Shown: positions 46,906 to 57,472, numbered from the stretch's first letter. The stretch: DNA of 64,000 nt from Chloroflexota bacterium (GCA_958295775.1 CATQHC010000002.1:1077830-1141829), one strand, 5' to 3'. The notes: generated by a model not told the origin, from the sequence alone. Made by a program: numbers and translations.

Positions 46906-47544
46906 ATGAAGGACGTTCTGCTCCTAGGTGGTGCAAATCCGGCACACAATCCGCGTGACGTTGCCGCCTTCGTTGCCGACCACCTCGAAGCCTCCGGTGA
47001 GATGAGAGTTACGCTCACCGAGGATGCCGGTATTCTTGAGACCTCGCGTGTCGACGCATACGACGCATTCTTGCTCTATCTCAATACGCAAGAAGAGCGC
47101 TGGCCGGGCAGCAGAGAGACAGCATTTCATAACGCTGTTGCAGGCGGCAAAGGACTGTTGGTGCTGCATGCGGGCGTATTGAGCTTTCGCGGCTGGGACG
47201 CCTACACCCAGCTTATTGGCGGTTGGCCTACGCCGGAATTCTACCACCCGCCCTACGGTCCCTTCGCCGTACACATAGACGATCCTGCGCATCCCGTCAC
47301 GGCGCACATGGTTGACTTCGCGGTGCGCGACGAACTCTACGCGAACGTGCAACTGACTCCCCAGGCACACTTGCTCGCCCACGCCACGCTGAACGGCAGC
47401 CTGCAGCCGCTGCTTTGGACTGTCGAACATCCGCAGACGCGCGTATGCACGTTTCTCTTGGGTCACGACAGGGCTGCACTGCAGTATCCGGGGGCAGCCA
47501 CGCTCTTGCGCCGCGGGGTAGCCTGGGTGGCTGGCGCGCTGTGA
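46906..47544 (+). CDS. ThuA-like domain protein
   Basis: GKGLLVLHAGVLSFRGWDAYTQLIGGWP, HPVTAHMVDFAVRDELYANVQ, LLWTVEHPQTRVCTFLLGHD. Confidence 0.85.
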   Translation: MKDVLLLGGANPAHNPRDVAAFVADHLEASGEMRVTLTEDAGILETSRVDAYDAFLLYLNTQEERWPGSRETAFHNAVAGGKGLLVLHAGVLSFRGWDAYTQLIGGWPTPEFYHPPYGPFAVHIDDPAHPVTAHMVDFAVRDELYANVQLTPQAHLLAHATLNGSLQPLLWTVEHPQTRVCTFLLGHDRAALQYPGAATLLRRGVAWVAGAL

Positions 47545-47587
47545 AGCAACTTTGCCCCGCAAGTAGTCTGCCGGGAGTGTAGCTGCC

Positions 47588-49984
47588 TTGGCGAATATCT
47601 TAGGCAACATCTTGCTGTGGTGGCTTGCCGTGCAAGTCGTCAGCCTAGTAACCCTGCCGCTGACCTGGCTCCTATTTCGCAAGATGCCGCTCGGGGGCTA
47701 TCCATTCGCCAAGACCTTCGGCCTGCTCCTCTTTGGCTTTGCCGGCTGGTTCTTGATGTCGTTGCGGATCTTGCCAAATACCTTGTGGGCCCTAATCGTG
47801 GTGCTGTTACTTCTTGGCGCCCTATCGGCCTACATTGCGCGGCGCTTGCAATGGCGGGTCCGCGATTGGCGGGAAACGGTTGGGCATCAGGTATATGTTA
47901 TTGAAGCTCTGTTCTTAGTCCTCCTCGGCGGCTACGCACTGCTGCGCCAGTGGGCGCCGGAGATTCTCGGCACCGAGAAATTCATGGACTTCATGATGGT
48001 GAACAGCATCCTCCAGTCATCATCCATGCCCCCGCACGATGCCTGGGCCGCGGGCCTCTCAATCAATTATTACTATTTCGGCTACCTCATCGTGGCGTTT
48101 CTCACTCGCCTCACCGGCATTCCCTCAGCCATTACCTTCAATCTCGCCTTGGCGTTGTTCTTCGCGCTGAGCGGCCTGGGTGCGTATGGCATCGGCTACA
48201 CGCTCGTAAAGCGCTTCCAAGCCGCCGGAGGGGTAATCAGGCCGCGGGCAGGGACGGTCACCGGCCTGTTTAGCATGTTCCTCCTCCTCTTTATCGGCAA
48301 CCTCTTCACCATCTGGAAAGCCATTTCTGAACCTGAAATCCTGCGGCAAGGCTTCTGGTTCGGCGTGGGCTGGAACGCGAGCCGGGTAATCAGCCGGGTA
48401 GATGGCGACACTCTGCTGGACTTTACGATTAACGAGTTTCCCGCGTTTAGTTTCATCCTGGGCGACATGCATCCCCACGTGATGGCGCTGCCGTTTGCGT
48501 TGTTGGCGATTTTCACCGCGCTCACCTGGTACGCCACGCCCGACTATCCGCCCCTGCCTCCCTCATTTGTGCGGAATTGGAGAGCTACCCTTACGTTGCT
48601 CTCTGTCTCGCGCGTCAGTCGTGTTGTGCTTAGCGCCATCATCTTTGGCGGGCTCTACTTCTTGAATTCGTGGGACTTTCCCACGTACTTCTTCCTGCTG
48701 GCGCTCTGCGTGCTGCTCTCGCTTAAGGTGCACGACAAGCTGGCGCAATGGAAGGACGCGTTAGTGTGGCTGGGCGCCACGGGAGCCTTGGCGCTAATCC
48801 TCTTCGCGCCGTTCTATCTTGCGTTCGATCCGCCGGCACAGGGGATCGGAATTGTGCCCTATCGTACCGATCTCGGCCAGTTCTTCACTGTACACGGTAT
48901 TTTCCTGGTCCCGCTGGGGGTCTTGCTGACGATTCTTGCCATACAGACGGTACGGCGCCACATTGAGCCCGAGTTGGCCGACGAGACTTCTCAGACCCGA
49001 GGGCGCAAGGCACGGCAAAAACGACGCCGCGCCGACGGGGGCGGCTTGGAAGTCCCCGATGACGCAGAGCCGGCAGCGACGGGCCGTTGGGAATACTATC
49101 GCCCCTATGCAATCGGGATCGTGGCCTGGGTAGCGATTACGCTGCTTCTCGCGCGCCTCATCGATACCGCTGCCTTGGCAATCATTGCGTTGAGCCTGGC
49201 TGTCGGCCTCGCCCTCCTTCTGCGCTGGCGGAACTACGATGAACCGCTGCCCTTTGTCTGCACCGTGATTGGGCTCGTCGCACTGATCGTTCTAGCCTGT
49301 GAGGTAGTTTATGTAAAGGACTTCTTCGGTCCGCCGAACATGCGCATGAATACAGTGTTCAAACTCTACTTTCAGATTTGGACGCTCCTCGCGCCGGTTA
49401 CGGCCTTTGCAATCTACTACGTAAGAGTCTGGCTGCGGGAAAGAAAACGCTCGCTAAGTTGGGTGTTTCGTATCACCACCACCCTTCTTGTGCTCAGCGG
49501 CTTGTACTATAGTCTCCTCACGGCGCCCGTCTTCGCGTCGTTTCAACGCGAGCCGCCGACATTGGACGGCACCAAATACTATGCGCGCGACCATCCTGAC
49601 GAAGTTGCGGCGATCGCCTGGTTGCAGGAAAACGCACCGTCAGATAGCGTGGTGGTCGAGGCTACCGGCCAGGAGTACAGTCAATACAGCCGCGTCTCGG
49701 TGTTTACGGGCTTGCAGACGGTGTTGGGCTGGCGCCAGCATGAAAATCTGTGGCGGAACGACTTCGCACTGGTGCTCGAACGCGAGAACGATCTGCAACT
49801 GTTCTATGTGACCTTACCGCGGTCAGGCGCTGAAGCTTTCTTGCGTAAGTACGATGCTGACTATATCTTTGTAGGTGACTGGGAACGCCAGCTCTTCGGC
49901 GAGGGCGTCGACCACCTCCTTGACTGGTTCCCCATCGTGTTTCAGAGCGGTAACGTGTACGTACTAAAGGCAAATGTCAGCTAA
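47588..49984 (+). CDS. DUF2298 (Chlor_Arch_YYY) membrane protein
   Basis: MVNSILQSSSMPPHDAWAAGLSINYYYFGYLIVAFLTRLTGIPS, INEFPAFSFILGDMHPHVMALP, GPPNMRMNTVFKLYFQIW. Confidence 0.92.
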   Translation: MANILGNILLWWLAVQVVSLVTLPLTWLLFRKMPLGGYPFAKTFGLLLFGFAGWFLMSLRILPNTLWALIVVLLLLGALSAYIARRLQWRVRDWRETVGHQVYVIEALFLVLLGGYALLRQWAPEILGTEKFMDFMMVNSILQSSSMPPHDAWAAGLSINYYYFGYLIVAFLTRLTGIPSAITFNLALALFFALSGLGAYGIGYTLVKRFQAAGGVIRPRAGTVTGLFSMFLLLFIGNLFTIWKAISEPEILRQGFWFGVGWNASRVISRVDGDTLLDFTINEFPAFSFILGDMHPHVMALPFALLAIFTALTWYATPDYPPLPPSFVRNWRATLTLLSVSRVSRVVLSAIIFGGLYFLNSWDFPTYFFLLALCVLLSLKVHDKLAQWKDALVWLGATGALALILFAPFYLAFDPPAQGIGIVPYRTDLGQFFTVHGIFLVPLGVLLTILAIQTVRRHIEPELADETSQTRGRKARQKRRRADGGGLEVPDDAEPAATGRWEYYRPYAIGIVAWVAITLLLARLIDTAALAIIALSLAVGLALLLRWRNYDEPLPFVCTVIGLVALIVLACEVVYVKDFFGPPNMRMNTVFKLYFQIWTLLAPVTAFAIYYVRVWLRERKRSLSWVFRITTTLLVLSGLYYSLLTAPVFASFQREPPTLDGTKYYARDHPDEVAAIAWLQENAPSDSVVVEATGQEYSQYSRVSVFTGLQTVLGWRQHENLWRNDFALVLERENDLQLFYVTLPRSGAEAFLRKYDADYIFVGDWERQLFGEGVDHLLDWFPIVFQSGNVYVLKANVS

Positions 49985-51731
49985 AGAAGGAACAACCCGC
50001 GCAAAACCGAAGTCGCGCAAGACTCGGTCCGATCGGCCGCCAACTGCGCCCGACCCACCGGTCACCGCTGATTGGCCGGCAATTTCAGGCTGGCTGCGTG
50101 CGGAGACTCCCTTCGGGCTGAGCCGCTGGCAGGTGCTTGTGTTCCTGTTCGTGGTGGCATTTGTCATCTTTACCCGCTTCTGGGACCTCGGCTCACGCGC
50201 GCTGCACCACGACGAGAGCATGCATGCCCGGTTCGCATGGGACATCTACCGTTCGTTCGACTACCGGTACAACCCGGTGCTTCACGGCCCGTTCCAGTTC
50301 TACTTCACGGCCTTCATGTTCTTTCTCTTTGGCGTCAGTGACGCGGTCGCGCGCTTTGGGCCGGCGCTCTTCGGCGTGCTTTCCATATTGCTGGTTTATC
50401 CGCTGAAGCCCTATCTCGGACGCGGCGGCATGGTGCTCGCCGCTGTCCTTATGGCAATTTCACCGCCACTACTCTACTTTTCGCGATTCGCGCGTAATGA
50501 CATTTACATCGTGGCATGGACGCTGCTCATTGTGCTGGCACTGTTTGGCTGGTTGCACACGCGGCAACGCTGGTATATCTACCTTGGCGCGATAGCGGTT
50601 GCGCTCTCCTTGGCAACGAAGGAGAACACTTACATTACCTTGGCGATAGTGGGCATCTTCATTGTGCTGCGCTTTCTCCAGGAGCAGTTCACACCCGGGC
50701 TCGCCGCCCGCCTGCCCAGCCACGAATCCGTGAAAAGCGCCCTTGCCGACCTCTGGCGCGAGCGGGCGCTGCTGATTACCGGCATCGTCACGTTTCTCTT
50801 GATTTTCGTCACCTTCTTTACCGCGTTCTACACGTATCCCCAGGACTTCGCGAGCGGCGTCGTCAAGGCGCTCGAATACTGGCTGGCGCAGCAAGACGTT
50901 AACCGCGGCAATCAGCCGCTATGGTACTACTTCATGCAGATACCGCTCTACGAGTTGATAGTCGCCGTGTTTGCGCTGCCTGCGCTGTGGCAACTCGCGC
51001 GGCGCGGCAGCTTGACCGATCGGTTTCTCTGCTTCTGGTTTGTAGGTGCGGTCGTGCTCTATTCCGCGGCGGGCGAGCGCATGCCCTGGCTGGTGCTTCA
51101 CCTCTCGCTGCCGGGCATTCTCTTGGTTTCGCGATACTTGGGATTGAAGTTTTCCGAACCCAGTGGCCTGCGGCGGCACCGCATCGCGCTGACGCTCTGC
51201 CTCCTGATTGGCGTCTACGCGCTGCATACCGGCATGCCGTTGGCGTTTGCCCACGGCGACACGCCGCGCGACCTGCTCGTCTACGTCCAGACCACCCCCG
51301 ACGTGCCCTACGTCGCAGCGCAGATTGAGCAAATATCGCGAAAACTCACCGGCAATACGGAAATTATCGGGCTAATTGACAATGAAGACTCTTGGCCGTT
51401 CGCGTGGTACCTGCGCGACTACACCATGGTCGGCTACATACCTGCCATTGGCGATCCCGGCGAGGCGGCCTTTGTGATTGTGACGGCGAGTCAGGTTGAC
51501 ACCGCGCGCGAACACCTCAGCAACTATGTGCCGTTCCGCTACAAGCTGCGCTGGTGGTTCCCCGAAGCGCTCTATCGTGAGCTGCGCCCCACATTCCTGT
51601 TTGAGTTTGTTACCAACTCGACGACACGCCGCAACTTTACGGCGTGGCTCGTAAGCCGCAGGCTGCCGCAACCCATTGGCTCGCAGGACTTTTACTTCTT
51701 CGTACGCGGTGACCTAATTCAACTGCTTTAG
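49974..51731 (+). CDS. TIGR03663/Agl23-like membrane protein (GT-C-like)
   Basis: RFWDLGSRALHHDESMHARFAWDIYRSFDYRYNPVLHGPFQFYFTAFMFFLFG; overlaps the upstream gene by 11 bp. Confidence 0.9.
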   Translation: MSAKEGTTRAKPKSRKTRSDRPPTAPDPPVTADWPAISGWLRAETPFGLSRWQVLVFLFVVAFVIFTRFWDLGSRALHHDESMHARFAWDIYRSFDYRYNPVLHGPFQFYFTAFMFFLFGVSDAVARFGPALFGVLSILLVYPLKPYLGRGGMVLAAVLMAISPPLLYFSRFARNDIYIVAWTLLIVLALFGWLHTRQRWYIYLGAIAVALSLATKENTYITLAIVGIFIVLRFLQEQFTPGLAARLPSHESVKSALADLWRERALLITGIVTFLLIFVTFFTAFYTYPQDFASGVVKALEYWLAQQDVNRGNQPLWYYFMQIPLYELIVAVFALPALWQLARRGSLTDRFLCFWFVGAVVLYSAAGERMPWLVLHLSLPGILLVSRYLGLKFSEPSGLRRHRIALTLCLLIGVYALHTGMPLAFAHGDTPRDLLVYVQTTPDVPYVAAQIEQISRKLTGNTEIIGLIDNEDSWPFAWYLRDYTMVGYIPAIGDPGEAAFVIVTASQVDTAREHLSNYVPFRYKLRWWFPEALYRELRPTFLFEFVTNSTTRRNFTAWLVSRRLPQPIGSQDFYFFVRGDLIQLL

Positions 51732-51958
51732 GCGCGACCGAATAGTACCCACATTAGGCCGGCTAATTTCGCAGTCCGGAACTACGCGTAGTAGGACTCT
51801 GGACTCAACGCTTTGCTGCTGGCCGAACACTCGTTTGAGACTCGACGCGCCGGGCCACAAATGGCTCCCTCCTGCGCGCCCGGTGATCTCGAATCACTGC
51901 CCTTAGAGTCCCCCGCGCAACTCCAATTCTTCAGCGACGTCTTCCTGGATTCCCGGTA

Positions 51959-51979
51959 GCGCAGGTTTGCAACCTGCGC
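51959..51979. repeat. Perfect palindrome gcgcaggtt-tgc-aacctgcgc, single copy of the 13097 family
   Basis: cccggtagcgcaggtttgcaacctgcgcctg. Confidence 0.8.
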
Positions 51980-52115
51980 CTGACTTTGGCGAGAGACAAC
52001 CCTTGCAAGTTGCTTGCACGCCAAGGGCGCGGCACTCGCAATTGCCCCAAAGGTGTGCGTTTGCCAGCTAGGTAATCGCCGATTCCGGGTTACGTAGTCC
52101 CGCGAATTTCCGGGT

Positions 52116-52688
52116 CTAGCCGCTGGCTTTCCTATCGCCACCATCGCCGGGGGCGTCAAATGCACGAAGAGGCAAAATCGCCGAGCCGCCAAGAACTACT
52201 GCGCCCAACCCTGCGCCGACGACTGGCACGAGGATTGCCAACAGTCCGGTAATCAGCGCGGCGCTGTCCAGCGTGAGGCTGACCAGAAAATACCCCATCC
52301 CGGCCATACTCGCGGCAAGCCGGCGGCGCAAGAACAGGCGGAGAAAGTGGCTGCCAAGCGCGACCAGCAACGCGACCACCACCCACAGCCACACATCGGC
52401 AGAATTCGCATCCAAGAGGCTCAGCACTATGATTACTGCGCATAGCGGTCGCGCGACGAGACTTACCAGCGCTTCCAGACGGCCCCAGCGTGGATGCTTG
52501 TCGGCAAAGACCTGGACTCCGGCAAGGACGAAGAGCACGGCGATAGCGGCGGTATTTGTGAGAAAGGTGAAAGGAGCCTGCAGCGAGAGCGCAACGTCAT
52601 CCGAACGGCTGAGCACCGCCAGGAGGAAAAGCGCCGCATACGGGTTCTGTCCGGCAGCCAAGGTAAGGCCGATTACGGTCCAGGGCAT
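52116..52688 (-). CDS. DUF4126-like membrane protein
   Basis: LTLAAGQNPYAALFLLAVLSR, several TM segments; 4 bp from coaE. Confidence 0.65.
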   Translation of the reverse strand: MPWTVIGLTLAAGQNPYAALFLLAVLSRSDDVALSLQAPFTFLTNTAAIAVLFVLAGVQVFADKHPRWGRLEALVSLVARPLCAVIIVLSLLDANSADVWLWVVVALLVALGSHFLRLFLRRRLAASMAGMGYFLVSLTLDSAALITGLLAILVPVVGAGLGAVVLGGSAILPLRAFDAPGDGGDRKASG

Positions 52689-52692
52689 ACTG

Positions 52693-53370
52693 CTACAACT
52701 CCTTCACATCCCGCCATTTTGCTTGCGTGGTCTCCCACGCAGCGTCTACGCTCGTTTGCAGTTCTGCGAGCAGTCCGGCATTCTCGATGGTCAGCACGGG
52801 CACAGAATTGCCCCGAATCCGCCGCAGGTGGGCCAACTTCTCCTGAGATGATGGCTGCGCAACTATGCGCCGTTGCGCTTCACTATCTGCCATTCCTTTG
52901 GCGCGCAAACGCGCTCTTTGTAGCTTAGGAGTTGCCTCCACGATCCAGACTGCGTCGAGCAGTGACACAAGCTCGCTCTCAATCAGCTTGATGGCCTCAA
53001 TGGCGACAGGGGTTTGCGGTGAAACCCTCGCCAGTTCCTGCGCCACTTCGGCCACCACTGCCGGATGCACCAGAGTCTCCAGCCGGGCAAGCGCCGCGGC
53101 ATCTCCAAATACTATCCCTCCCAGGACAGCGCGATCCAGCGTGCCCTGTGGCGTTACCACACACGCGCCAAATGCCGCGGCAACGGCGCTGACGAGCGCA
53201 CTGTTCGGTTCATTGTAAAGATTGTGTACGACATGGTCGGCGTCGATTACGTGCACGCCGTGGGCGGCGAGCAATCTTGCCACGGTACTCTTTCCGGAAG
53301 CGATATTTCCCGTAATGCCGATGACGGGGGCTTGCCGTTGCTTGCCTACAGTTCGTAGGCCATTTGACAT
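52693..53370 (-). CDS. coaE: Dephospho-CoA kinase
   Basis: GITGNIASGKSTVARLLAAHGVHVIDADHVVHNLY. Confidence 0.95.
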   Translation of the reverse strand: MSNGLRTVGKQRQAPVIGITGNIASGKSTVARLLAAHGVHVIDADHVVHNLYNEPNSALVSAVAAAFGACVVTPQGTLDRAVLGGIVFGDAAALARLETLVHPAVVAEVAQELARVSPQTPVAIEAIKLIESELVSLLDAVWIVEATPKLQRARLRAKGMADSEAQRRIVAQPSSQEKLAHLRRIRGNSVPVLTIENAGLLAELQTSVDAAWETTQAKWRDVKEL

Positions 53371-53436
53371 GGGATCTTCCTTCTATGTCACAGATTATTG
53401 CGAGCCGCGAGCCTTGCTTCGCAACATCCATTCCGG

Positions 53437-54750
53437 CTAGCAACGCCGGAAGAGCGCGAGGCTCTCAACATGATACGTCTGCGGGAAGAAATCAAAAAGC
53501 TCCAACCGTTCCACACGGTAGCCTTCCTCCTTCAGGAGCGCGGCATCACGCGCGAGCGTCGACGGTTCGCACGACAAATAGACAACTCTACTCGGCGTGC
53601 TGCCGGCCACCGCGCGCAGCACACGCGGGTCCAGGCCGGTGCGGGGAGGATCGACGATGGCGACGTCAAATTGCGGCAAGTCCTCCGTGACTTTTTCGGC
53701 GGACAAGTCCCAAAACTCAGTGTTCTGCAGCCCCCACTGCGCCGCGGTCTGACGCGCCGCGTCAATTGCCTGCGCGTCCACCTCGATGCCGATCACACGC
53801 CCTGCGTCTTCTGCCATGAAAAGGCCGAAAATGCCCACGCCGCAATAGAGGTCTAGCACTGTCTCATCGGCCTGAACCGCCGCCAAATCGCGCATGCGAG
53901 CAATGGCTGTCGGCAACATCTCCACATTTGCCTGAAAGAATGCGCCGGGCGGAAACCGGATTTGCTTGCCCAGAATCTCCACGTCGACCAGAGCCGGCCC
54001 GGCAAAGGGTTCCACCGCACCGCTCGGCGTACGGTAGGAGACACTTATGGCCTCGGGGATGGTTGAGAGCGCAGCTAGCACCGCGCGAAGTTCCGGCTGC
54101 GCCACTAAGTCAACGTTGCGCACGCCCTCCAGCACAAGCGCAAGCTTCACGGATTCGCCCTGGGGAATCACCCGGGTCTCGACCCAATTCATTCCCCATA
54201 GATCGGGTATGCGACCGTCCTGAATCATGGTGTTCAGCGTTGTCAGCAATTTGGAGATGAGCGGATGGCTGATCGCGCACTGTTCTACTTCGACAACGCG
54301 GCGGCTGCCGCGTTGTCGAAAGCCCGCCGCGCGGGAGAGCGCGATTTCACAGCCGTAGCGGTACGCCCACGGCGAGGAGGGCGTATGGACTTGGTCGACT
54401 GTGACGGATTGCTTGCCAATCCGCGCGAATTGTTCCTCGACAATTTGCCGCTTGAGACGCACCTGTGCCGCATAGCCCAAGTGCTGCCACTGGCAGCCGC
54501 CGCACACGCCGTAGTAGGGGCACGCCGGCGCAATCCGGTCCGGCGAAGGCTCCAGCACCTCCACCACGTGTGCCTGGAGAAACTTCCTGCGGCGCCGTTC
54601 CAATTGCACGCGCACCTGCTCACCGGGGATGCCATAGAAGGCAAACACCACCTGGCCGTCAATACGCCCCACCGCCGGCCCGCGATGCGCCATGCCGGTG
54701 AGCGCCACTTCCACCGGGGCACTTTCCCTCAGCTTGCGCCTGCGACTCAA
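53437..54750 (-). CDS. TrmA/RlmD-type RNA (uracil-C5) methyltransferase
   Basis: TRAM-like N-terminus, CPYYGVCGGCQWQHLGY, VLDLYCGVGIFGLFMA, VDPPRTGLDPRVL, YLSCEPSTLARDAALL. TTG start overlaps the upstream stop (TTGA). Confidence 0.93.
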   Translation of the reverse strand: MSRRRKLRESAPVEVALTGMAHRGPAVGRIDGQVVFAFYGIPGEQVRVQLERRRRKFLQAHVVEVLEPSPDRIAPACPYYGVCGGCQWQHLGYAAQVRLKRQIVEEQFARIGKQSVTVDQVHTPSSPWAYRYGCEIALSRAAGFRQRGSRRVVEVEQCAISHPLISKLLTTLNTMIQDGRIPDLWGMNWVETRVIPQGESVKLALVLEGVRNVDLVAQPELRAVLAALSTIPEAISVSYRTPSGAVEPFAGPALVDVEILGKQIRFPPGAFFQANVEMLPTAIARMRDLAAVQADETVLDLYCGVGIFGLFMAEDAGRVIGIEVDAQAIDAARQTAAQWGLQNTEFWDLSAEKVTEDLPQFDVAIVDPPRTGLDPRVLRAVAGSTPSRVVYLSCEPSTLARDAALLKEEGYRVERLELFDFFPQTYHVESLALFRRC

Positions 54751-55973
54751 TGTCTGCCATCCTCGATGCGCAACAACGCTTCGACCGTCCAACCGAGGAG
54801 CCAGGCCAAGTTCTCCGGCGGGTGCGGCGTCGTTCTGCCGGTTATTTTGCGGTACCCTCCCTGTTCGATAAACTCTTCCGTGGTGTTGGCAAGCAGCCAT
54901 TCCTTTGCTCTCGTCAGCTTTGGACCCACGCGCTTTTCCAGGTCCGCATCCACCCAGCCCACAGCGCTAATGTGATCGTATGCCATAATCGCCGCCGCCG
55001 TCATGCCGAGCCAGTGATCGTCTTGGGTGTGCATGCCAACGGCGCCATCCGGGAATTGGCAAGAAAACTGCCACTCAACTGAGCGCGTGCAGCGGTCGCG
55101 CATCACGGTCTCGCGCGGATGCCCTGCCGGCAGCCACGTGTGCAACCGCGTAAGGAATTCCACCGCGCCTCGCGCCGAGAAGCCCCAGCCGGTCTCATCC
55201 ATGCGCACGCTGGGAAAGTGCTCGGCGGCAATTTCTGTAGGCCAGGGCCCAATGCACCACGTACCCAACGCATCGACAAAGGCGCCGTCCGGGGAGCCGG
55301 TTTCGTGGAGGCGCAGGTAGTAATCCGCCAACCGCACCGCCGAGGCCAGCACGTCATCGCGGCGCGACTGCTCGTAGTAGTGCACCAGCCCCATGCCGAC
55401 CCACCGGAGGTCGTCGGTGAAGGCACCGTCGGTAATGGATGGGTCTTGGCAATTGGAAGGCGGATACCCAATGTTGTAGGCATGACCCCGGTCGGTCCGG
55501 TGTTGCTGCAAGTAGTCGAACAACGAGTCGGCGCGGGCGTCGAAGCAGTCCTCGTCCGGGTTATGGAGTCGGAATTCGCCATAGCACCACAGACCGACGC
55601 CCTGCATCCAGGAGCGGCTGAGGAGGTTATTTACAGTCCGCGGATCGCCTACGCTGCTAGGGTCCCGCTCCATTCTCTGGCTCAGCCGCAAATTGCGCTG
55701 CCGGTCGGCCACCGGCGGCACCGGATCGCGCACGAAGCTGAACATAAAGACCGCGTAACGGTCCGCCGCTTCTCTGTATCGTATATCGTTGGTCCGCTCA
55801 TAGAGTCGATACAGCGCCTGCGCCAAGTACGGTGGCGAGTGGGCATGCGTAGGACCAAAACCTCGACCGGTCGTGACGAACGGGCACTTTGCAGGGTCAG
55901 GCCGCCCGATTGTGCCTTGCCAGGAGACAAAGCGGTCGCCGATCGAACGTGCAATCGTGAGGGGATCACGCAT
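54747..55973 (-). CDS. Six-hairpin (alpha/alpha-barrel) glycosidase-like protein
   Basis: Helical ORF with AQALYRLYERTNDIRYREAADRYAVFM and VGMGLVHYYEQSRRDDVLASAVRLADYYLRLHETG; fold is inferred. Confidence 0.55.
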   Translation of the reverse strand: MRDPLTIARSIGDRFVSWQGTIGRPDPAKCPFVTTGRGFGPTHAHSPPYLAQALYRLYERTNDIRYREAADRYAVFMFSFVRDPVPPVADRQRNLRLSQRMERDPSSVGDPRTVNNLLSRSWMQGVGLWCYGEFRLHNPDEDCFDARADSLFDYLQQHRTDRGHAYNIGYPPSNCQDPSITDGAFTDDLRWVGMGLVHYYEQSRRDDVLASAVRLADYYLRLHETGSPDGAFVDALGTWCIGPWPTEIAAEHFPSVRMDETGWGFSARGAVEFLTRLHTWLPAGHPRETVMRDRCTRSVEWQFSCQFPDGAVGMHTQDDHWLGMTAAAIMAYDHISAVGWVDADLEKRVGPKLTRAKEWLLANTTEEFIEQGGYRKITGRTTPHPPENLAWLLGWTVEALLRIEDGRH

Positions 55974-56339
55974 CACTGTCACTTCCTTCCCTTGCAGCAT
56001 TCACTGCTGTTCTGCACTTCACCACTCTGGGTCTTTACTTTCCTACCCACCTTCTCCGTATTGTAACGTAGGCGTACCACGGGCAAGAGCAGTACCCCTA
56101 CGCTCTTCCCGCCCGCGAAACCCGCACATGACCCTAAGACATGGTGCTTTTTGGGTCAATAGAGACGTTGTCGCATTATCCTAACAACAGTGACCGGACT
56201 ATCTTGCCCACCACAGATCAAGTGTACGTGCAATTCGATAGACACCAAACGCTGCGATACTCGTGGGCGGTGGACATAGATGAGATGACAGGTAGCAGTG
56301 CGAATGTGTTACGGCCTCGGTTGAGGGAGTTCTCTGAGG

Positions 56340-56597
56340 ATGAAGCTTCGAGATGCGAGCTTGCAGAGAGCCTTCGAGCTCGTAGAGAGCAACGGCGCCA
56401 GGCCGATGCGCGCGTTGGCTGCCAACGTGATGGGACTGATGGGAGCTGATGCAACGCTCGCCGAGCTGGTCAAAGCTTATCAAAACGCCGATGGGGGATG
56501 GCATAGGTTTGACAGTGACATGCCAGCGCCTCTGTCAACAATCTCAGCTATGTACTTGTTGAAGACCGTTGCCCCGCCTGCGACGTATGCCCAGTAA
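56340..56597 (+). pseudogene. Fragment resembling a prenyltransferase/squalene-cyclase-type repeat
   Basis: LVKAYQNADGGWHRFDSDMPAPLSTISAMYLLKTV in an isolated 85-aa ORF. Confidence 0.3.
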
Positions 56598-57100
56598 CAG
56601 AGATCTACTGCCGTCACGGGATCAGCCGTAAGACCCTATGCCGCCGGCCGCCCGGTATCGGGGAGGGGGGCTCCTACTATGGCTTCTGCCAAAGCGTCTA
56701 CAGCCCGCACTAGGGCCTCCTCCTGGCCCTCGCAAGGGTGGCGAATCCGGGAAGTCTGAGGAGATTTTCAGCAGTGTATCTCTGCCAAGGTGGCATGGCC
56801 TCCAAATCGTCCTAGCCTGGAGTGAGTATGCTCAAATATGCTGTCGTAGACAAGGGGATCGGGGGAGCATGCGTTGGGTCTCTTTACAGTTTAATTTTTC
56901 GTCCCTCAGGGGTGTCTCGCGCCTCCAGCCGGAGATCCGCCTAGTCCTCTTCACCAAGAACAACCGGGATTCCCATAGGCAACGTACGAAACTTGGTATG
57001 ATGCTTGAGCACCGTCCAATTACGAAATGGAGGGTCTAGGGAGACCGGCAAGCGATCTCGCCCAAGGCTCACAGCGTCATGTTATGTTCGGAGGTGTGGG

Positions 57101-57466
57101 ATGGCATGGAAGCAGAGCGAAGCGGCGGACGTGCTGGACACGCCCGCAATCCACGAAGGGGAAGGTGTGATCACGCGCCGGAGGTTCTTCCGCGACACCT
57201 CGCGGCTGCCCGTCCGCGTCGAGATATGGGAACTGCCGCCGGGCGCGAGTGAGGGATCCCATATCCACGACGGCGACGACGCGTTGGAGGAGTTTTACTA
57301 CTTCATCGAGGGTCAGGGCGTCATGTGGATGAATGGACAAGAACTGACGGTCCGGCCGGGAGACGCCGTCATGGCTCCTCCTGGAGCCGACCACGGTTTC
57401 CGCAACACCGGCGACGAGACGCTGAAGCTGCTCCTGATCTGGGGCGCGCCGGCAGGAGAGTTGTAG
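57101..57466 (+). CDS. Cupin domain protein
   Basis: GSHIHDGDDALEEFYYFIEGQGVMWMNGQELTVRPGDAVMAPPGADHGFRNTGDE. Confidence 0.93.
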   Translation: MAWKQSEAADVLDTPAIHEGEGVITRRRFFRDTSRLPVRVEIWELPPGASEGSHIHDGDDALEEFYYFIEGQGVMWMNGQELTVRPGDAVMAPPGADHGFRNTGDETLKLLLIWGAPAGEL

Positions 57467-57472
57467 AACGCT

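Noticed and set aside
51782-52192. 136-aa minus-strand ORF
   Set aside because: Reads through an intergenic palindrome and overlaps the DUF4126-like gene; no protein-like signature.
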